A DNA stretch of 35,959 nt. Source: Candidatus Amesbacteria bacterium RBG_19FT_COMBO_48_16. GTDB lineage: Bacteria; Patescibacteriota; Microgenomatia; CAZETR01; Amesbacteraceae. Positions 14,981 to 23,113 of the stretch are shown in pieces. The stretch covers positions 1-35,959 of the forward strand of contig MEXE01000037.1 in assembly GCA_001775555.1 (NCBI GenBank). The letters run 5' to 3'. The position numbers and the translations under genes were made by a program. How positions within the stretch are numbered: position 1 is the stretch's first letter; each line of letters begins with the position of its first letter. The notes below the pieces were generated by a model, which saw only the letters and a program-made list of their open reading frames with translations, was not told where the DNA came from and ran no database searches.

Positions 14981-15143
14981 TATACCCATTAAACTGGAAT
15001 TTGCGAAATGGCTTGAAGCCGGAATACCCAGAGAACCCTTTCCAGACGCTGCTGCGTTGGTCTCTTTGGTATCCCTCGCTTTGCTCGTGATGGGTATATA
15101 TCCAGCGTACCGGTTTTGCAAACCTGAGTACGCTGACTATAGT
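14981..15143 (+). repeat. Promoter-carrying intergenic repeat, copy A
   Basis: One of three related plus-strand copies (others 17396-17560 and 31555-31652). It has outer arms TATACCCAT (14981-14989) and ATGGGTATA (15090-15098), then a hairpin CAGCGTAC (15103-15110)/GTACGCTG (15128-15135) with inner GGTTT/AAACC, then a promoter: TTGCAA (15116-15121), 16-bp spacer, TATAGT (15138-15143). It points at the FKBP gene, 34 bases on. The rest of the 354-base gap after the GDPD gene shows no gene. Confidence 0.8.
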
Positions 15144-15176
15144 AAGATTAAAATATAGTAATTTGGGAAAAGCGTC

Positions 15177-15719
15177 ATGAATAAAACACTGGCAGTCGGG
15201 ATTGGGGGTGTGGTAATGTTGGCAGGTGCAGTCTGGTTTTTTGGCCGGGGGGTCTCAGGTAACGCTGGCTCCCTAGCCTTGGCGGTACCAACGATGGCTC
15301 TGCAGCCAACAGCCGGGGTTTCTACAAATTCCGGTACACTTGTTGAAGCGACAGCAGCGGTAAAACCTACAACTTCTATGCAGGATATAACGGAATTAAA
15401 AATCGAAGATATCAAGATCGGTGAAGGTGAAACAGCGGAATCGGGAGATACGGTAGTAATGCATTATACCGGTACATTTGTGGACGGAACTAAATTTGAC
15501 AGCTCGCTGGGTCGGGGCCAACCGTTTAGTACCAAGGTCGGGGTGGGGCAGGTAATTGAAGGCTGGGACAAGGGAGTCCCGGGAATGAAAGTGGGAGGCC
15601 GGCGGAAACTGTATATTCCATCTGAGATGGGGTATGGCGCAAGAGGGGCAGGGGGGGTAATCCCTCCGAATGCGGATTTAATTTTTGAAGTGGATTTGCT
15701 TGAGGTAAAGAAAAGTTGA
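15177..15719 (+). CDS. FKBP-type peptidyl-prolyl isomerase, membrane-anchored
   Basis: A 180-residue protein: a hydrophobic N-terminal segment (about 4-22, signal anchor), a low-complexity Ala/Thr/Pro/Ser linker (about 25-75) and an FKBP domain (about 80-179). Domain motifs are VVMHYTGTFVDGTKFDSS, VIEGWDKGVPGMKVGGRR and YIPSEMGYG; the aromatic pocket residues Tyr, Phe, Trp and Tyr are present, so the isomerase should be active. It most likely works outside the membrane, helping secreted proteins fold. Its promoter is in repeat copy A directly upstream; the Shine-Dalgarno (GGGAAAAGCG) is weak. Confidence 0.93.
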   Translation: MNKTLAVGIGGVVMLAGAVWFFGRGVSGNAGSLALAVPTMALQPTAGVSTNSGTLVEATAAVKPTTSMQDITELKIEDIKIGEGETAESGDTVVMHYTGTFVDGTKFDSSLGRGQPFSTKVGVGQVIEGWDKGVPGMKVGGRRKLYIPSEMGYGARGAGGVIPPNADLIFEVDLLEVKKS

Positions 15720-16078
15720 TCAAAACAATAACTCTTATTGGCATTAGGTCACACTTTTTGGTAAATCATAATATCCATAATGCGGTGGTTCATGCGATTG
15801 CATATCAAAGTCGAGGGCCACAAGTTGGTGGAGTAAGTATCACACACCGGGTGTGAAATGTCGGCTTCTGGCCAAAGCCTCGCGTTTCACGAGCAAATCC
15901 GGGTGGGGTTACCTTTCGGCAAGTTTGTTCTAAATGTAGTCAAAAAGTTTAGTGTGTTTGAAAGACTTTGAAGAATAGTAATGCCCTGATCCACACTCCG
16001 GACTGGAATAAAAATCCGTAAATAGCATAATTGGAACATTGATGACATAGTATATAAATACAAGCTAGAACAAGGAAA
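15720..16078. other. Intergenic region with hairpins, no gene
   Basis: 359 bases without a convincing gene. It holds a palindrome TCACACACCGGGTGTGA (about 15839-15855), related to those at 30.3-31.0 kb. It is followed by a nested stem, GTGAAA...TTTCAC enclosing GGCTT...AAGCC, at about 15852-15888. An AT-rich stretch with TATAAA (about 16052-16057) and TTGGAA 16 bases earlier could be the promoter of the dockerin gene; AAGG lies just before its ATG. Confidence 0.5.
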
Positions 16079-17353
16079 ATGAAAATCTTATGCAGAATAT
16101 TAATAATAAATATTTTGATATTGGCTTTATTTATTCCTTACCTTGTGTTTGCCGGGAAATCTGCCGCAACGCAGGTAGCGACTCCTGGTGATGCAAATAA
16201 CGATGGACGGGTTGACGGAATAGATTATGTGATATGGTTTAATAATTATGGACAAATTTCTCAAGGAGGCAGTAGTGTCGGAGATTTTAATAACGATACA
16301 AAGATAGACGGAGTGGATTATGTGATATGGTTTAATAATTACGGTTTTGTTGTACCACCCTCGAGTCCAACACCTTCAAAAATTCCAACTTCGACACCGG
16401 CACCATCGTCTTTTCACTCATGTACGGGGCCGGTGGTAACTCTGAGCGGAATCGTTGATCAGTATTATAGAGTAGGTACCGTCGTTAACGGAACGACGTA
16501 TGATTTACGATCCTGGTATTCTAATGCTGTTGGTGTCACAAGCAGCATGGCGTTCAAAGTAGGTTTGGATAACGGGCCGCTTGATTTATGTGTGAAGGGT
16601 GGTGTCGTCAATGGACATATAGATCCGACGTGGGATTGGGCGACAACTCATAATTTTGGGGGTGGCGGGTTAGAAACCTGGTCGAGTCGATACGATTCAA
16701 TGGAATTGGTGCGGATTCATAATGTAGAAGACGGTTGGAAACCCCGGGAATTTCCGGAGTTTGGCAATACCGGTATTATGCAGATGAGATACGCATATAT
16801 GACCGGCATCCGTGATGATTCAATAGAGAATGACGATTTCATGCCCGGTTTTGTCGAAGATAGCCTTTTTGACGGCGTAGACACATTTCTCTCTGAGCAG
16901 AATCAAAGCGGAGGAATACCGACTACTTTGGGGCCGGGTGAGGACCTTAATATTCGTGTTACCCGAAGTTATATTAGACTGTATTCGACCAACAGCAGCG
17001 GGAAGAGTAATCCCGGACGGTGGTTTAAATGGCAACCCCGTGGTACCCAAAATCATAATTTGGTTATTACTGATTCTGTGTTTGCTACTCACGGACCATC
17101 TCCGCGGGATGGCTGGTCTGCTCTCAATTTTCCTGAGGGTACTATTTTTGTCGGGACAAACTATATCCTGTGGTTAGGTACTCCCGGGGGGTATAAAGCG
17201 GTGATTCCGTCCGGTGTCATATTTCTCGAAGGCCAACCCGCACAAGATAAATGGAGCCAGACACGAAACACCTGGTTGACTGCTCACGGTTATGATCCAC
17301 GACCTGTAGATGATTGGAATCCTATGGATGACCCTGTCGTAGCTCCCAGATGA
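16079..17353 (+). CDS. Secreted dockerin type I domain protein
   Basis: A 424-residue protein. A signal peptide (about 1-26, MKILCRILIINILILALF) is followed by a dockerin type I module made of two near-identical calcium-binding repeats, GDANNDGRVDGIDYVIWF (about 38-55) and GDFNNDTKIDGVDYVIWF (about 70-87). A Pro/Ser/Thr linker (about 95-118) follows, then a domain of about 300 residues of unrecognised type, rich in G, D, W and beta-prone stretches, that could be a beta-helix. Dockerins bind cohesin domains on scaffold proteins; no cohesin is visible in this window. The position of the dockerin at the N-terminus and the unknown C-terminal domain leave the role (adhesion or polysaccharide binding) open. 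Repeat copy B begins 43 bases downstream. Confidence 0.82.
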   Translation: MKILCRILIINILILALFIPYLVFAGKSAATQVATPGDANNDGRVDGIDYVIWFNNYGQISQGGSSVGDFNNDTKIDGVDYVIWFNNYGFVVPPSSPTPSKIPTSTPAPSSFHSCTGPVVTLSGIVDQYYRVGTVVNGTTYDLRSWYSNAVGVTSSMAFKVGLDNGPLDLCVKGGVVNGHIDPTWDWATTHNFGGGGLETWSSRYDSMELVRIHNVEDGWKPREFPEFGNTGIMQMRYAYMTGIRDDSIENDDFMPGFVEDSLFDGVDTFLSEQNQSGGIPTTLGPGEDLNIRVTRSYIRLYSTNSSGKSNPGRWFKWQPRGTQNHNLVITDSVFATHGPSPRDGWSALNFPEGTIFVGTNYILWLGTPGGYKAVIPSGVIFLEGQPAQDKWSQTRNTWLTAHGYDPRPVDDWNPMDDPVVAPR

Positions 17354-17395
17354 CCTTGCATACCCCCACTAAATTTCGAGCTTGAAATGCCCGGA

Positions 17396-17560
17396 TATAC
17401 CCATTTTAATAGAATTTGTGTTAATGGCTTGAGGCCGAAATACCCAGAGAACCCTTTCCAGACGCTGCCGCGTTGGTCTCTTTGGTATCCCTCGCTTTGC
17501 TCGTGATGGGTATATATCCAGCATATCGGTTTTTGCAAACCTGAGTACGCTGACTATAAT
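17396..17560 (+). repeat. Promoter-carrying intergenic repeat, copy B
   Basis: Very similar to copy A along its full length. Outer arms are TATACCCAT (17396-17404) and ATGGGTATA (17506-17514). The promoter hairpin is partly decayed on its left arm (CAGCATAT, 17519-17526), but the promoter is improved: TTGCAA (17533-17538), 16-bp spacer, consensus TATAAT (17555-17560). It directs transcription into tRNA-Glu, which starts 70 bases later. Confidence 0.8.
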
Positions 17561-17630
17561 GGAAAGAAGGTTTCATGATCATAAGCAAAGTCGATTAGCA
17601 ATTGAAAAATTGATAAGATTCAGCATGTCC

Positions 17631-17703
17631 GGCGCTATCGTCTAGAGGCCTAGGACACCAGGTTCTCATCCTGGTAACCCCGGTTCGAATCCGGGTAGCG
17701 TCA
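17631..17703 (+). tRNA. tRNA-Glu (CTC), second copy
   Basis: A 73-base cloverleaf with acceptor GGCGCTA/TAGCGTC (one G-U pair), anticodon stem CCAGG/CCTGG, loop TTCTCAT (anticodon CTC) and T-arm CCCGG-TTCGAAT-CCGGG. The D- and anticodon-arm region is identical to the tRNA at 13375 over 33 bases, but acceptor and T stems differ. The discriminator is A and no CCA is encoded. The 19-bp dispersed repeat follows immediately. Confidence 0.93.
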
Positions 17704-17722
17704 CCCTTCGACAAGCTCAGGG
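17704..17722. repeat. 19-bp dispersed repeat, copy 2
   Basis: Exact second copy of CCCTTCGACAAGCTCAGGG (first at 10013-10031), abutting the 3' end of tRNA-Glu and lying just beyond the stop codon of the minus-strand gene at 17725. It could act as a shared 3'-end hairpin between convergent transcripts. Confidence 0.75.
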
Positions 17723-17724
17723 TT

Positions 17725-18795
17725 TCACAAGCTGCTGGAGTAAGGGGTGAGACGGGAGGTGATACTTTGGTCTGTTAAGGTTTGGGGATTAATCCGGGCG
17801 CAAAGCTGCCACAGAGCCTGAACGGTTAAACCAAGTGCGGAGAGCTCTTCTACTGAAGCCGCGGCATGTTCTTCTGCAGTACCTAAATATCTCATCGTCC
17901 AATTACCGCCGATGCACCAGCGGTGAATATCCGGGCCAAACGAAGCGGCGGCAAACTGATGCAACCGGGGATCGACTACCATTTCCGGCGAAGCCGGGTA
18001 AGGCGAATAGTACATTTGGGGCGGGACGCTGTCCAGAAGGGCGGCGCAGCCAGCACCAGTAAAGCCGATGTCGTGTCTGCGGCAAAAAGATGCGATAGTT
18101 GTTAACCCATAACGGCTGGCGATAGGAGCAACTATAACCACCTGGCCTATAGGATATTTGCGGGAGAGAAGATGCTCGAGTACTGCCACATGCTGCATCC
18201 CGGAAGCCACGGGATCGGAGAGAAAAAGAGTATAGAGGTATGGGTGAAACCCTTCCAGATCGACGGGGATAGGCAGGTAAGGCTCCCGGCTAAATAAATT
18301 ATCGGCGTCCCGATGTTTAACAGTGGCTATAGTGGTGGGAATGGTTTGGCGGGTAATTTGCCAAATAACCTTCTGTAAATTTGTAAGGTGACCTTCACGG
18401 GTGAATTTAATAATCGCTGAAGGACCAGAACGAACTGCCCACCAGATAAGATCTTTAAGGTGGGTAGAGTGGACCAATTGAAAGACAGCCAACTCCAGAT
18501 CGAGTTGAGCAGGAACTCCGGTGTGAAGACGGGGAAGAATATATCTACCATCGGCAGTTAAACCGCCGACACCGGCAGTAATTTCGGCTTCCGGGCTGGA
18601 AGATATAATGATTGTAGAACCATTGCTACCCAGTTCGTATTTTCGGTAATTGACTGCAGCGGAGGTGGTCTGACCGAGCAGTGGATAAGGCGGGACGTCT
18701 ATGGTCTGTAATTCTGTACTGGTGACAGGGGGGAGGCCGGAGGCGGCTAAATTACTGGCAATTTCAAAAAACTCGCTTTCTTGATTGTGGCTCAT
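17725..18795 (-). CDS. Unrecognised protein, weak phosphoribosyltransferase-like motif
   Basis: A 356-residue soluble protein that I do not recognise as a named family. I chose the ATG at 18795 because AGGAGG lies 11 bases upstream; the longer open frame to 19002 runs through the 3' end of lon and is not gene-like. In the middle, LFLSDPVASGMQHVAVLEHL followed by VVIVAPIASRYGLTTIASFC resembles the PRPP-binding strand-loop and next strand of uracil phosphoribosyltransferases (DPMLATGG ... APEG), but the usual T-G-G-S is S-G-M-Q, so this is a weak hint. The C-terminal part has three Cys in FCRRHDIGFTGAGCAALL and HRWCIGGNW. It lies 67 bases after lon on the same strand and faces tRNA-Glu. Confidence 0.7.
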   Translation of the reverse strand: MSHNQESEFFEIASNLAASGLPPVTSTELQTIDVPPYPLLGQTTSAAVNYRKYELGSNGSTIIISSSPEAEITAGVGGLTADGRYILPRLHTGVPAQLDLELAVFQLVHSTHLKDLIWWAVRSGPSAIIKFTREGHLTNLQKVIWQITRQTIPTTIATVKHRDADNLFSREPYLPIPVDLEGFHPYLYTLFLSDPVASGMQHVAVLEHLLSRKYPIGQVVIVAPIASRYGLTTIASFCRRHDIGFTGAGCAALLDSVPPQMYYSPYPASPEMVVDPRLHQFAAASFGPDIHRWCIGGNWTMRYLGTAEEHAAASVEELSALGLTVQALWQLCARINPQTLTDQSITSRLTPYSSSL

Positions 18796-18862
18796 GACGA
18801 GTCCTGCCTCCTGGTAATTAAGAAGCCCAAGGAACAACTTGTCAAGATGAAGTTTGCTACTC

Positions 18863-21328
18863 TTAAGCCAGGGCGGGGAGGGGGACGGGGCGGGGGTGAA
18901 GAGGGTGGAGGTGAGGGCGGGAAGGGGAAGGCGAAGGTTTGCCGTTGGCGGGAGGAGAGATCCGCAAGGCCAGTTTGAGGACGTCATCCAGATGGGAAAC
19001 AAAATGAAAAGTCAGGTCGCGTTTGACGCTGCCCGGGACATCTTCCAGATCCTTGCGGTTGTCTTTGGGCAATATTACCCGGCGGATACCAGCCCGGTGG
19101 GCGGCGATAACTTTTTCCTTGACTCCGCCGATTTCCAGGACCCGACCGCGGAGAGTAATCTCGCCGGTCATGGCCAGATCCCGGCGGGTGGGGGTTTTGG
19201 TCAGAGCTGAAATAATGGCTGTGGCTATAGCAATACCGGCAGACGGACCGTCTTTGGGCACGGCTCCTTCGGGAACGTGAATGTGGATATCAATTTTTTT
19301 GTAAAAATCTTTGTCGAGCCCCAAAGTCTGCCAGCGGGTTCGGACATAGGAATAGGCCGCTTTGGCCGACTCCTTCATGACGTCACCCAACTGGCCGGTC
19401 AGCTGGACATCCCCTTTGCCGGGCATGACAGCCACTTCGATGAACATGATGTCACCTCCAGCCTCGGTCCAAGCCAGGCCGGTACTCATGCCGATCTCGT
19501 CTTTTTTCTCCGCCAAAGTTTCCGGAAAACGCTGGGGGCCCAAGAATTTTCTGATATCGAGGACGGAAATATCGGAAGTAATCTTTTTCTTTTCGGCCAA
19601 ATTGCGGGCCAGCTTGCGGCAGATTTTGGCCAGATTCCGCTCCAGGTCACGAACTCCGGCTTCGCGGGTGTAACGCTTGATTATTTCCTTTAAGCCTGAG
19701 TCGGCCAGCCGGTAATTTCCGCCCAAACCGGTGGAGCGAAGCTGTTTGGGCCAGAGGAACCCCCGGGCAATATTCTGCTTTTCGTCCAAAGTGTAACCGG
19801 GGAAAGTAATCACTTCCAGCCGGTCGCGCAGAGCCGGGGGAATGGTATCCAAAAGATTTGCTGTCGTAATAAACATCACCTGGGACAGATCGAAGGGGAC
19901 TTCCAAATAATGATCGGAAAACTCCCGGTTTTGTTCGGGATCGAGAGCCTCAAGCAGAGCCGCGGACGGATCTCCGCGGTAGTCGCTGGCCAATTTGTCA
20001 ATTTCGTCCAGCATGAACACCGGGTTTTTGGTACCGGCATTTTTGATACCCTGGATAATCCGGCCCGGCATACTGCCGACGTAAGTCCGCCTGTGACCAC
20101 GGATTTCGGCTTCGTCCCTGACGCCTCCTAAGGAAACCCGGACAAATTTGCGGCCTAAAGCCCTGGCGATCGAACGGCCGATTGAGGTCTTGCCGACTCC
20201 GGGAGGGCCGACAAAACAAAGAATAGTAGGGCCGGAATCAGCGGAGGCAACCGGCTGTTTGGCCTTGAGTTTCATAACCGCCAGATATTCCAGAATCCGC
20301 TCTTTGGCTTTTTTTAAACCAAAATGGTCGGCGTCCAAAACACTAGCCGCGGCGGCCAGAGAAACGTGATTGGACGAGACCCTGGCCCAGGGCATATCTA
20401 CCAGCCAATCGACGTAGGTCCGAATATAGTTTGATTCCGGATTTTGGGGACTCATCTGCGCCAACCGGCTGAGCTCCTTTTCCGCTTTTTGCCGGACCGG
20501 GGCGGGCATTTTGGCCGCTTTTATCTTTTTTTTGAGCTGGGAAATGTCGTCGTCCCCGTCTTCGGTGTCGGCACCAAGTTTTTCCAACTCCTCCTGGATG
20601 GTTTTTTTGCGCTCGCGGAGGACCTGCTCGCGCATGCCTTTTTCAAACTTGGCGTGGGTTTTTGAAGAGATTGATTTTTCCAGCTCCAACACTTTTATTT
20701 CGTGTACCAGGTGGTTGAGAACTTTCTCCAGACGGGAGTCCACCGAAAAAGTTTCTAAAAGCTGCTGCTTGACCCCTGTCGCGACTTCGAGGGAATTGGC
20801 TACCTGATCGGCCAGCTCAGAAGCGGAAACCCCGGCCATCAAGCGCATAAAAACGGGGAATTCAACCGACTTACCCAGATTGAAAGCGTTTTTGAACTCG
20901 GTTACCACCTGGCGGGCAAGAGCCACCGACCGATCATTTTCCGCATCCGACTCGACGACCGGTTCAACCTGAGCCGTAAAATAAGGGTCGGAATTTATAA
21001 AGGGGCCGATTTTTACCCGGGTAACGCCGCGAACCAAAGCCAATATTTCCTGCCCGTAAGGAGCGACTTGTTCTACTACGCACAAAGTACCGAAGGAAAA
21101 TAAATCCTGAGGAGAGGGCGTGGCGGTAGGAGTTTTTTGGGCGACAAAGACGATTTGCTTATCGGAGGAGACTGCGGCTTCGATAGCGGCATTGCTTTTG
21201 GGTCTGCCGAAAGTAAGATGGGCCTCAGTGTTGGGAAAGACAACGCCTTCACGCAAGGCAACCACGGGGTATGAACGGACGACAGGCACGGGAGAAGCTG
21301 AAGAGGAACGGGACAGGGAAAAAGCCAT
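18863..21328 (-). CDS. lon: ATP-dependent protease La (LonA)
   Basis: An 821-residue LonA, a cytoplasmic ATP-driven protease that clears misfolded and regulatory proteins. It has an N-terminal substrate domain (about 16-210), a coiled coil (about 210-300), an AAA+ domain with Walker A GPPGVGKT (374-381) and Walker B VFMLDEID (437-444), and a protease domain with catalytic Ser696 in PKDGPSAG and Lys739 in GGVKEKV (43 residues apart, as in E. coli). The C-terminal tail (about 791-821) is an unusual Pro/Ser/His-rich extension. A promoter with a perfect palindrome lies directly upstream. Confidence 0.97.
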   Translation of the reverse strand: MAFSLSRSSSASPVPVVRSYPVVALREGVVFPNTEAHLTFGRPKSNAAIEAAVSSDKQIVFVAQKTPTATPSPQDLFSFGTLCVVEQVAPYGQEILALVRGVTRVKIGPFINSDPYFTAQVEPVVESDAENDRSVALARQVVTEFKNAFNLGKSVEFPVFMRLMAGVSASELADQVANSLEVATGVKQQLLETFSVDSRLEKVLNHLVHEIKVLELEKSISSKTHAKFEKGMREQVLRERKKTIQEELEKLGADTEDGDDDISQLKKKIKAAKMPAPVRQKAEKELSRLAQMSPQNPESNYIRTYVDWLVDMPWARVSSNHVSLAAAASVLDADHFGLKKAKERILEYLAVMKLKAKQPVASADSGPTILCFVGPPGVGKTSIGRSIARALGRKFVRVSLGGVRDEAEIRGHRRTYVGSMPGRIIQGIKNAGTKNPVFMLDEIDKLASDYRGDPSAALLEALDPEQNREFSDHYLEVPFDLSQVMFITTANLLDTIPPALRDRLEVITFPGYTLDEKQNIARGFLWPKQLRSTGLGGNYRLADSGLKEIIKRYTREAGVRDLERNLAKICRKLARNLAEKKKITSDISVLDIRKFLGPQRFPETLAEKKDEIGMSTGLAWTEAGGDIMFIEVAVMPGKGDVQLTGQLGDVMKESAKAAYSYVRTRWQTLGLDKDFYKKIDIHIHVPEGAVPKDGPSAGIAIATAIISALTKTPTRRDLAMTGEITLRGRVLEIGGVKEKVIAAHRAGIRRVILPKDNRKDLEDVPGSVKRDLTFHFVSHLDDVLKLALRISPPANGKPSPSPSRPHLHPLHPRPVPLPALA

Positions 21329-21337
21329 AACTTTAGC

Positions 21338-21366
21338 AGTCTAACACTCGGAGTGACAGCTGTCAA
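21338..21366 (-). promoter_or_regulatory. lon promoter with 12-bp palindrome
   Basis: Minus-strand TTGACA (21366-21361), 17-bp spacer, TAGACT (21343-21338), nine bases before the lon ATG. The perfect palindrome TGACAGCTGTCA (21354-21365) covers most of the -35 box and is a candidate operator. The promoter overlaps the stop codon of the PAP2 gene upstream, so lon can be expressed independently of it. Confidence 0.65.
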
Positions 21367-21800
21367 TTACGAAAGTATTTATGCACCAGCAGACTGATCA
21401 GCAGGCCCAATAATAAACCGCCGCTGACATCAGCCCAGGTGTGAACCCCGATGCTCACCCGGGAGACGGCGACCAGGACAGCCAGGATAAACAAAAAGAG
21501 TCCCAGACGAAGCTGTCGAAAAATAACAAAAAAAGCCAGGGAAAAAGCCACCAGCGCATGGTTACTGGGAAAAGAGCCGTCCAGCAGGAAAGGGACAGGG
21601 GGAATTCGGCCTGTGGTGATAAAAGGCCGGGGAAGGTAATAGAAGTTTTTGATAACTAACCCAGTAACCCAGGCGAGGAATACGCTGACGAGGCTTCCCT
21701 GAGACAGTTTTTTTTGACCTGAAAACCAGAGAATTAGCGGACTGAGAAAAAGAATGAAGATAAGATACTGGGCTAGAAAAACTGTGATTGACACAGGCAC
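21363..21800 (-). CDS. PAP2-family membrane phosphatase
   Basis: A 145-residue membrane protein with about five hydrophobic segments. The three PAP2 active-site motifs are intact: KNFYYLPRP (51-59), PSNH (78-81) and SRVSIGVHTWAD (113-124), with catalytic His81 and His120. The small size and motif spacing fit BcrC-type undecaprenyl-diphosphatases, which recycle the lipid carrier for cell-wall synthesis, though other lipid phosphate substrates are possible. It starts 14 bases after an L,D-transpeptidase gene, in keeping with a cell-envelope role. Confidence 0.88.
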   Translation of the reverse strand: MPVSITVFLAQYLIFILFLSPLILWFSGQKKLSQGSLVSVFLAWVTGLVIKNFYYLPRPFITTGRIPPVPFLLDGSFPSNHALVAFSLAFFVIFRQLRLGLFLFILAVLVAVSRVSIGVHTWADVSGGLLLGLLISLLVHKYFRN

Positions 21801-21814
21801 AGGATTCGCGAGAA

Positions 21815-22489
21815 TTAATTATGGATAACGACTCTGGTACCGGGGTTTTCAGCGGTGGCTGTAACCGTGGCTTTACCTTCAGGCAGGGGGGGATCCGTCC
21901 AATAAAATAATTTTTCTGCGATCGGAGTCGGGGCGTTGACACAACCGTGGCTCATGCGGTTGCCGAAGTTATTGTGCCAGTAAGTGCCGTGGATGCCGTA
22001 ACTGCCGAAGAAAAACATGGCGTAAGGGACGTTGGGAAGATAATAATAACTTTTGGTAAGGCGGTTGCCGCCCTCCATTTTGGTCGACCGGATTTTGTAC
22101 CAAATGCGGTATTCACCGACAGGAGTCCGGTTTCCCAATCCGCTGGAGATCAGGCTTTCGAGAAAAATCTGATCACCGTCGTGGGCAATCAGTTTTTGCC
22201 GACCTAAATCAACCTCGATCCAGCGGCTGTTATTGGCTCCCAAGACCTGATCCGCACCCGGTTCCGGGCGGTAAGCGACTGCTGAATCGTTGATTGCCTG
22301 AGGAGGAACCAGAGGATGGTTTTGCCAAATAGCCACAGTCTCGGAGGGGTCGACCAAACCGGAGGTAGTGACGGCGGAACAACCGACCGGAGTTTGAGAA
22401 ACGACAAAAGCAGACAGGCTGAACTTGAGAATAAAGATGGCGGCCAAACCTCCGACAGTTACAGCCAGAAGAGATGCAGGCAGGCGCAT
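21815..22489 (-). CDS. L,D-transpeptidase (YkuD domain)
   Basis: A 224-residue envelope enzyme. I take the ATG at 22489 because it places a signal anchor (MRLPASLLAVTVGGLAAIFI) at the N-terminus; an upstream ATG at 22516 would add nine residues. The YkuD domain occupies about 89-220. The active site is IHGTYWHNNFG followed by MSHGCVNAP, with the catalytic cysteine at residue 183 of this start and the conserved histidines present. Such enzymes make 3-3 peptidoglycan cross-links or attach proteins to the wall. A PAP2 phosphatase follows 14 bases later. Confidence 0.92.
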   Translation of the reverse strand: MRLPASLLAVTVGGLAAIFILKFSLSAFVVSQTPVGCSAVTTSGLVDPSETVAIWQNHPLVPPQAINDSAVAYRPEPGADQVLGANNSRWIEVDLGRQKLIAHDGDQIFLESLISSGLGNRTPVGEYRIWYKIRSTKMEGGNRLTKSYYYLPNVPYAMFFFGSYGIHGTYWHNNFGNRMSHGCVNAPTPIAEKLFYWTDPPLPEGKATVTATAENPGTRVVIHN

Positions 22490-22549
22490 ATTAATAGATA
22501 AGTATCCGATATCCAATATTCAATATTCAATAGTCAATATTCAATTATT

Positions 22550-22573
22550 AAAAAAATCCCCAAAGGGGATTTA
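22550..22573 (-). terminator. Intrinsic terminator of the pilus operon
   Basis: Minus-strand AAATCCCC-TTT-GGGGATTT followed by a run of Ts (to about 22550), downstream of the last pilin gene. It separates the pilus genes from the L,D-transpeptidase gene. The adjacent sequence has three GTTAGGT tandem units (22580-22600) and AT-rich CAATATT repeats (about 22512-22545). Confidence 0.85.
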
Positions 22574-22599
22574 TTAGTTGTTAGGTGTTAGGTGTTAGG

Positions 22600-23076
22600 T
22601 TAGCGGGTGACGGAAATGACTTCGGAAAGCTCGGCATCGGGGGCGTAGATGGTGATGCGGTTATTGGTGGCACTTTTGGAAACGGTATATCCGGTATCAT
22701 AAGCGGTGGTGCAATCAGTCACGGGAGCGCCGTCGTTGGTTAAAGGATCAACCGGGAGGGCGGCTACATAATCGGTAACAGTATCAGTACAGATGTCCGC
22801 TTCAGTAGCCGGATCCGGGACAGCACTTCTCCTGATAGGCATGGGGGTAGCGGCGACATTGGTCATACCGGCAGGCAGAACACCGCGATTGTCGGCGGCG
22901 TATTGGTGAATAGCGTTGAGAATGGTGTTGACGTCACTGCGCCTCTTGGTATTGTTGCTCTGGGAAAACTGACGGGCGGGATTGATAGCAATCAGAACGA
23001 TAGTGAGAAGAACAGCTAAAACTCCGATAACAACCAGAAGTTCGATAAGGGTAAAGCCGCGGCGAAGCTTGGGCAT
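22600..23076 (-). CDS. Type IV pilin (candidate major pilin)
   Basis: A 158-residue pilin. The leader MPKLRRG is followed by FTLIELLVVIGVLAVLLTIV, the class III signal with Glu at mature position 5. The globular part carries two Cys pairs (DICTDTV and VTDCTTAY), suggesting a C-terminal disulfide loop. I chose the ATG at 23076 because a promoter directs transcription to start exactly there; an ATG at 23085 lies inside the -10 box. It is the only pilin in the cluster with its own strong promoter and terminator, so it is the best candidate for the fibre subunit. The prepilin peptidase is not in the window. Confidence 0.9.
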   Translation of the reverse strand: MPKLRRGFTLIELLVVIGVLAVLLTIVLIAINPARQFSQSNNTKRRSDVNTILNAIHQYAADNRGVLPAGMTNVAATPMPIRRSAVPDPATEADICTDTVTDYVAALPVDPLTNDGAPVTDCTTAYDTGYTVSKSATNNRITIYAPDAELSEVISVTR

Positions 23077-23083
23077 TAAATAC

Positions 23084-23113
23084 ATGTTAGAACCGGTCTG
23101 TTTGGTTTGTCAA
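23084..23113 (-). promoter_or_regulatory. Pilin promoter, leaderless
   Basis: Minus-strand TTGACA (23113-23108), 18-bp spacer, TAACAT (23089-23084), then exactly seven bases to the ATG at 23076. Transcription would begin on the start codon. The -35 box overlaps the stop codon of the preceding gene. Confidence 0.65.

Noticed and set aside
15103-15135. Hairpin in the three-copy repeat considered as an integron attC site
   Set aside because: It lacks the GTTRRRY/RYYYAAC core sites and no integron integrase is present.
18796-19002. Extension of the 17725 gene to a start at 19002
   Set aside because: The extra 69 residues are Pro/Ser-rich, overlap the lon 3' end in another frame, and a good Shine-Dalgarno supports the ATG at 18795.
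21344-21354. CACTCCGAGTG near the lon promoter considered as a CIRCE/HrcA operator
   Set aside because: CIRCE needs nine bases between the half sites and longer arms; here the arms almost touch.
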